A DNA stretch of 64,000 nucleotides, taken from a virus. Position numbers and translations under genes: made by a program. The stretch spans positions 1 to 64,000 of the IMG/VR virus record IMGVR_UViG_3300032236_001304. The stretch is one strand, 5' to 3'. Under the pieces are notes generated by a model that saw only the letters and a program-made list of their open reading frames with translations, searched no databases and was not told where the DNA came from. Shown in pieces: positions 60,997 through 64,000 of the stretch (its first letter is position 1; each line of letters starts with the position of its first letter).

Positions 60997-62404
60997 AAAA
61001 CTAGCAGTTGTAGTTCCTTATAGAGATAGGAAATCACATTTAGATATTTTCATAGAATATATGGAAACCTATTTAAATGAATATGATTATTCTATTTACA
61101 TCATCGAACAAAATGATGACAGACCTTTTAATAGAGGTAAACTTCTTAACATTGGTGCAAAGGTAGCAATGAAAGAGGGATGTGATTATTTTGCGTTTCA
61201 TGATGTTGATATGTTACCACAACCTGGTGTTGATTATTCCTTTGCAGATGTTCCTACACATTTATCTACCGAATTAGATGGTGATGTTCCATTTTTAGAT
61301 TACTTTGGTGGAGTTACATTATTTAACGTACAGGATTTTAAAATCATTAACGGATATTCAAATGAGTATTGGGGTTGGGGATTTGAAGATGATGACCTAT
61401 TATATAGATGTATTGGTAAAGGATTATCATTAGAAACTAAAAAGATAGGATTACCAGAAAAAGAATTTTTAATTAACTATTTTAAATTTAATGGTTCATC
61501 ATCTTACATTAGAATACCATACAAAAATATGAGTTCGGTATTTAGTGGTGATTTTACTATTTCAATGAAAATAAAACCGGAAGATTGTAAAATAAATCAA
61601 AACGTAGAGTTTGATGAATATTATGCAGTATCAATTCCAGGTAGAAATACAGGTATATCATACACATCATTTAAAAGATATAAATCAGAAATTTGGGATA
61701 AGGAAGGCAATTCAAACTCAATTCAATCAGATATATTAGGAGAAGTTTGGTCACATTTAGTTATGGTTAAAGTTGATGATAAATTATCATTTTACCTTAA
61801 TGGTGAATTAATTGAAGAAAAGGAAATTGGATTGGAAATATTTAATTACACTACCGATTATTTTTATATTGGTGTAGGTAATCCAAATGAAGAAATAAAT
61901 AAATTTTATTTTAAAGGATTAATTTCAGAATTTGCAGTTTGGAACATTGGATTAGATGATAACAATGTAAAGGAAATATATGAAAACTCGTATTATAAAT
62001 CAATTCTAAATGATTATAGAAGATATAATAAATCTAAATATTTAAAATGTTATTATGATTTTAAAAACTTTAGAGATAATGTAATTCAGGATTTGAGTGG
62101 TAATAAAAATAATGGTTTTATTTATAACTGTGAAGATGGTTATTTGATTAATAAATTTGAAACTGAAATTGTAGTTCCAACAAGAAGAGATGGAAAATTC
62201 AAAACACTTAAACATAAATCAAATTCAACAATTGGTAATAGTTGGGTTCATTATGAAACAAGAAAAAACCAAAAGAGATTTTATAATGAAATGAAAGGAA
62301 ACATTGTAGATTTGAATATAGATGGGTTAAATAGTTGTAGATATAAATTAATAGATGAAGAACAACTTACTAACAAAACTAAATTAATTAAAGTAGAATT
62401 ATAA
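60983..62404 (+). CDS. GT7 galactosyltransferase interrupted by LamG domain, copy 2 (473 aa)
   Basis: The ATG at 60983 (MSKNKKLAVVVPYRDRK) is preferred over an in-frame start at 60938, which lies inside the previous gene. GT7 N-terminal part: VPYRDR (11-16), AFHDVDMLP (D74, D76) and NGYSNEYWGWGFEDDD (123-138), a complete motif. LamG-like part about 165-345: FTISMKIKPEDCK, TGISY, EVWSHLVMVKV, LSFYLNGELI, YFKGLISEFAVWN. GT7 C-terminal part about 396-473: VPTRRDGKFKTLKHKS and DGLNSCRYKLI (447-457), matching the DGLNSL.Y of the canonical enzyme. This copy has the best-conserved catalytic residues and is probably active. Target glycan unknown. Confidence 0.75.
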   Translation: MSKNKKLAVVVPYRDRKSHLDIFIEYMETYLNEYDYSIYIIEQNDDRPFNRGKLLNIGAKVAMKEGCDYFAFHDVDMLPQPGVDYSFADVPTHLSTELDGDVPFLDYFGGVTLFNVQDFKIINGYSNEYWGWGFEDDDLLYRCIGKGLSLETKKIGLPEKEFLINYFKFNGSSSYIRIPYKNMSSVFSGDFTISMKIKPEDCKINQNVEFDEYYAVSIPGRNTGISYTSFKRYKSEIWDKEGNSNSIQSDILGEVWSHLVMVKVDDKLSFYLNGELIEEKEIGLEIFNYTTDYFYIGVGNPNEEINKFYFKGLISEFAVWNIGLDDNNVKEIYENSYYKSILNDYRRYNKSKYLKCYYDFKNFRDNVIQDLSGNKNNGFIYNCEDGYLINKFETEIVVPTRRDGKFKTLKHKSNSTIGNSWVHYETRKNQKRFYNEMKGNIVDLNIDGLNSCRYKLIDEEQLTNKTKLIKVEL

Positions 62405-63852
62405 TGCACAAATTAGGAGTATGTGTACCATATAGAAATAGAGAAGCTCATTTAAAAGAGTTTTCACCAAGAGTTCATAAATTCTTAAAGGAGCAAGGTA
62501 TTGAACATAAAATTTATTTTGCACATCAATGTGATGATAAATTGTTCAATAGAGGTAAAATGAAAAACATTGCAGCAAAACACGCATTTGATGATGGGTG
62601 TGATTATATTGTATGGCACGATATAGATATGGTACCAGAAGATGAGTCTTGTGATTATAGCTTCAATCCTGAGAACCCTAAACATTTAGCTGTAAGAATA
62701 TCTCAAACAGATTATAACCTCAAATATGAGGAGTATTTTGGTGGTGCAGTACTATTCACAAAAGAACAAGTTGAAGCAACTAATGGTTATTCAAATGATT
62801 ATTGGGATTGGGGTATGGAAGATGATGATTTATTTTGGAGATGTGTATTGACAGGAAACGCAGAACAACATTATTTATCAGAACAATTTAAAAATCAAAA
62901 ATATGGTTATTTCAATGGTAAAGATAGTTTTGTAAAAATTGAACCTAGTAGGAGTATTAGAAATCTTTGTTCACGTTCTCATTCAGTTTCAATGTTAGTT
63001 AGAGCACATCAACAAGAAGAAAAAGTTCCTATTTATTTAATTGGTGATGAAGATAGAAGATTTTGTGAATATCCAATACTTCGTAGACCAGGACATGATT
63101 GGGGTATATCTTATAACAATAGTAGAGCATTTACTACAATGTTATGGAACAACGAAAGAAACTTTTTATACCTTTGGGCAAAAAGATACGAACAACAATG
63201 GACATGGGTTACATTGACGGTAGATGATGATAATAAAGAAATTTCACTTTATATCAATGGAAAAAAGAGCGATGCCAGATTTGGTACAGGATTATCCTCT
63301 CCGTTGATTTACGAGGGGTTTTTAAAGAGGTATGGTACTGAAGCTTACTATTTAGGTACAACAACTTCGGTAGGTGAAAATGAGGTTAATAAGTGGTTTA
63401 AAGGTGATATTGCAAAAGTAATGATGTGGGATAGATGTTTAGACGAAGATGAAATTTTGGATTTTCCTAACGATGCAGTATTAGAATATGATTTTGAAAA
63501 CATAACGGATAATATTTTAGAAGATTTGAGTGGTAATGAAAATAATGGTATAATTCATAATGTTGAAATTAAAGAAGAAGATATTTTGAAAGTTCACAAT
63601 ACTATCTTACCTTTCCGTAGAGATGGTAAGTTTGAATGTTTACCACATCAAACGGAAGGATTGATTAGTGTAGGTGGTGTAGATAAATGGGCAAAGGGTG
63701 AAACAACTGCAAGAAATGAAAGAAGATATATTTTAGAAATGCAGCAGGGTAAGTATAATTGGAAAAATGATGGAATGAATAGTTTAGAATATGAACTAAT
63801 ATCAGTAGATGATATTGGTAACAATTCTGTAATAATAAATTGTAAAGCATAA
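62404..63852 (+). CDS. GT7 galactosyltransferase interrupted by LamG domain, copy 3 (482 aa)
   Basis: The start overlaps the copy 2 stop by one base (TAATG). GT7 N-terminal part: VPYRNR (8-13), WHDIDMVP (D73, D75), NGYSNDYWDWGMEDDD (128-143). LamG-like part about 167-385: HSVSMLVRAHQQ, WTWVTLTVDDDNKEISLYINGKKSD, WFKGDIAKVMMWDRCLDEDEI, NDAVLEYDFEN, DLSGNENNGIIHNV. GT7 C-terminal part about 400-482: LPFRRDGKFECLPHQ, NERRYILEM and DGMNSLEYELI (456-466). It differs from copies 1 and 2 throughout, so the triplication is old. It may differ in donor or acceptor specificity. Confidence 0.73.
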   Translation: MHKLGVCVPYRNREAHLKEFSPRVHKFLKEQGIEHKIYFAHQCDDKLFNRGKMKNIAAKHAFDDGCDYIVWHDIDMVPEDESCDYSFNPENPKHLAVRISQTDYNLKYEEYFGGAVLFTKEQVEATNGYSNDYWDWGMEDDDLFWRCVLTGNAEQHYLSEQFKNQKYGYFNGKDSFVKIEPSRSIRNLCSRSHSVSMLVRAHQQEEKVPIYLIGDEDRRFCEYPILRRPGHDWGISYNNSRAFTTMLWNNERNFLYLWAKRYEQQWTWVTLTVDDDNKEISLYINGKKSDARFGTGLSSPLIYEGFLKRYGTEAYYLGTTTSVGENEVNKWFKGDIAKVMMWDRCLDEDEILDFPNDAVLEYDFENITDNILEDLSGNENNGIIHNVEIKEEDILKVHNTILPFRRDGKFECLPHQTEGLISVGGVDKWAKGETTARNERRYILEMQQGKYNWKNDGMNSLEYELISVDDIGNNSVIINCKA

Positions 63853-64000
63853 TGGGACAGTACGAAAAATTTGAAAAGGTAAGAAGACAACTAAATGATG
63901 TAGGTGCAGGATTTTGTTTAGCAAAATGGATGCAGGTAACATTACATTTACATATTGGACATAACCATAGTTGTCACCATCCACAAACACATAAAATATC
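63852..64000 (+). CDS. Probable radical-SAM (twitch-domain) protein, truncated at window end
   Basis: Only the first ~49 residues are in the window. FCLAKWMQVTLHLHIGHNH followed by SCHHPQTHKI matches, from memory, the start of a phage/bacterial radical-SAM family with a twitch-type extra domain, in which CHHP.pHKIP precedes the CxxxCxxC cluster. The cluster itself would lie beyond the window, so the assignment needs the next bases. The ATG overlaps the preceding stop (TAATGG), so it belongs to the same operon. A radical-SAM enzyme would be one possible client of the phage IscU/IscA. Confidence 0.5.
   Translation, partial: MGQYEKFEKVRRQLNDVGAGFCLAKWMQVTLHLHIGHNHSCHHPQTHKI

Noticed and set aside
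1-64000. tRNA genes, CRISPR arrays, insertion sequences and integrase/attachment sites
   Set aside because: I saw no cloverleaf with conserved tRNA loops, no regularly spaced repeat array, no transposase and no integrase. The Hint-like region at 12657-14156 is not an active intein because the catalytic Cys is missing.

Overview
This window is part of a large tailed-phage (myovirus-type) genome, not a host chromosome. All credible genes lie on the + strand and are tightly packed, often overlapping by 1-4 bases, and the base composition is strongly A+T-rich. Recognisable T4-type parts are a gp55-like late sigma factor, gp25-like and gp6-like baseplate wedge proteins, a gp5-like spike/OB protein, a primase and a gp46/gp47-type recombination nuclease. 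The host is probably a member of the Bacteroidetes. Several genes are preceded by TTTG-N19/20-TAnnTTTG, the promoter form known from that phylum, and almost no gene has a Shine-Dalgarno sequence.

Layout. 1-3.6 kb: small early-type genes of mostly unknown function (a zincin, a GIY-YIG protein) separated by structured non-coding DNA, including a likely ~100-nt RNA with its own promoter and terminator. 3.6-8.4 kb: two large proteins of a glycosyltransferase-like family, one an internal tandem duplication. 8.4-10.3 kb: small proteins of unknown function. 10.3-16.6 kb: four consecutive 2-oxoglutarate/Fe(II) oxygenases, a Hint-like protein with a Cys-rich tail, a tiny peptide, a zinc-ribbon protein, a sulfotransferase-like protein and a third glycosyltransferase-like protein. 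Seven of these proteins end in a similar Lys-rich, Leu/Ile-terminated tail. 16.6-27.6 kb: lipoprotein, two DNA methyltransferases, HD hydrolase, Hsp20, membrane coiled-coil protein, acyltransferase, glycosyltransferase, a fifth oxygenase, IscU and IscA, peptide deformylase, the gp55-like sigma factor and a carbamoyltransferase.

27.6-45.7 kb: the baseplate/tail module, running from a spike-like OB protein through gp25-like and gp6-like wedge proteins to a 1594-residue protein with a LamG-like domain and several smaller virion proteins. 45.7-50.3 kb: DNA metabolism: T7-type endonuclease I, primase, and a single polypeptide that joins the Mre11-like (gp47) nuclease to the Rad50-like (gp46) ATPase. 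50.3-64 kb: a sixth oxygenase, a 1329-residue tail fibre with a triplicated module, then a carbohydrate-modification block: GT-B and GT-A glycosyltransferases, two SGNH hydrolase-like proteins, a SAM methyltransferase, and three copies of a galactosyltransferase (GT7) whose catalytic domain appears to be interrupted by a LamG-like domain. The window ends inside a probable radical-SAM gene.

Two promoter classes can be read. The host-like class (TTTG-N19/20-TAnnTTTG or TAnnTTTA) precedes accessory and DNA-metabolism genes. A second motif, ATATTTATA, sits 4-25 bases before start codons, mostly of virion or module-leading genes, and is a good candidate for the late promoter read by the gp55-like factor. 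Functional statements are inferred from sequence motifs read by eye; no database search was run.
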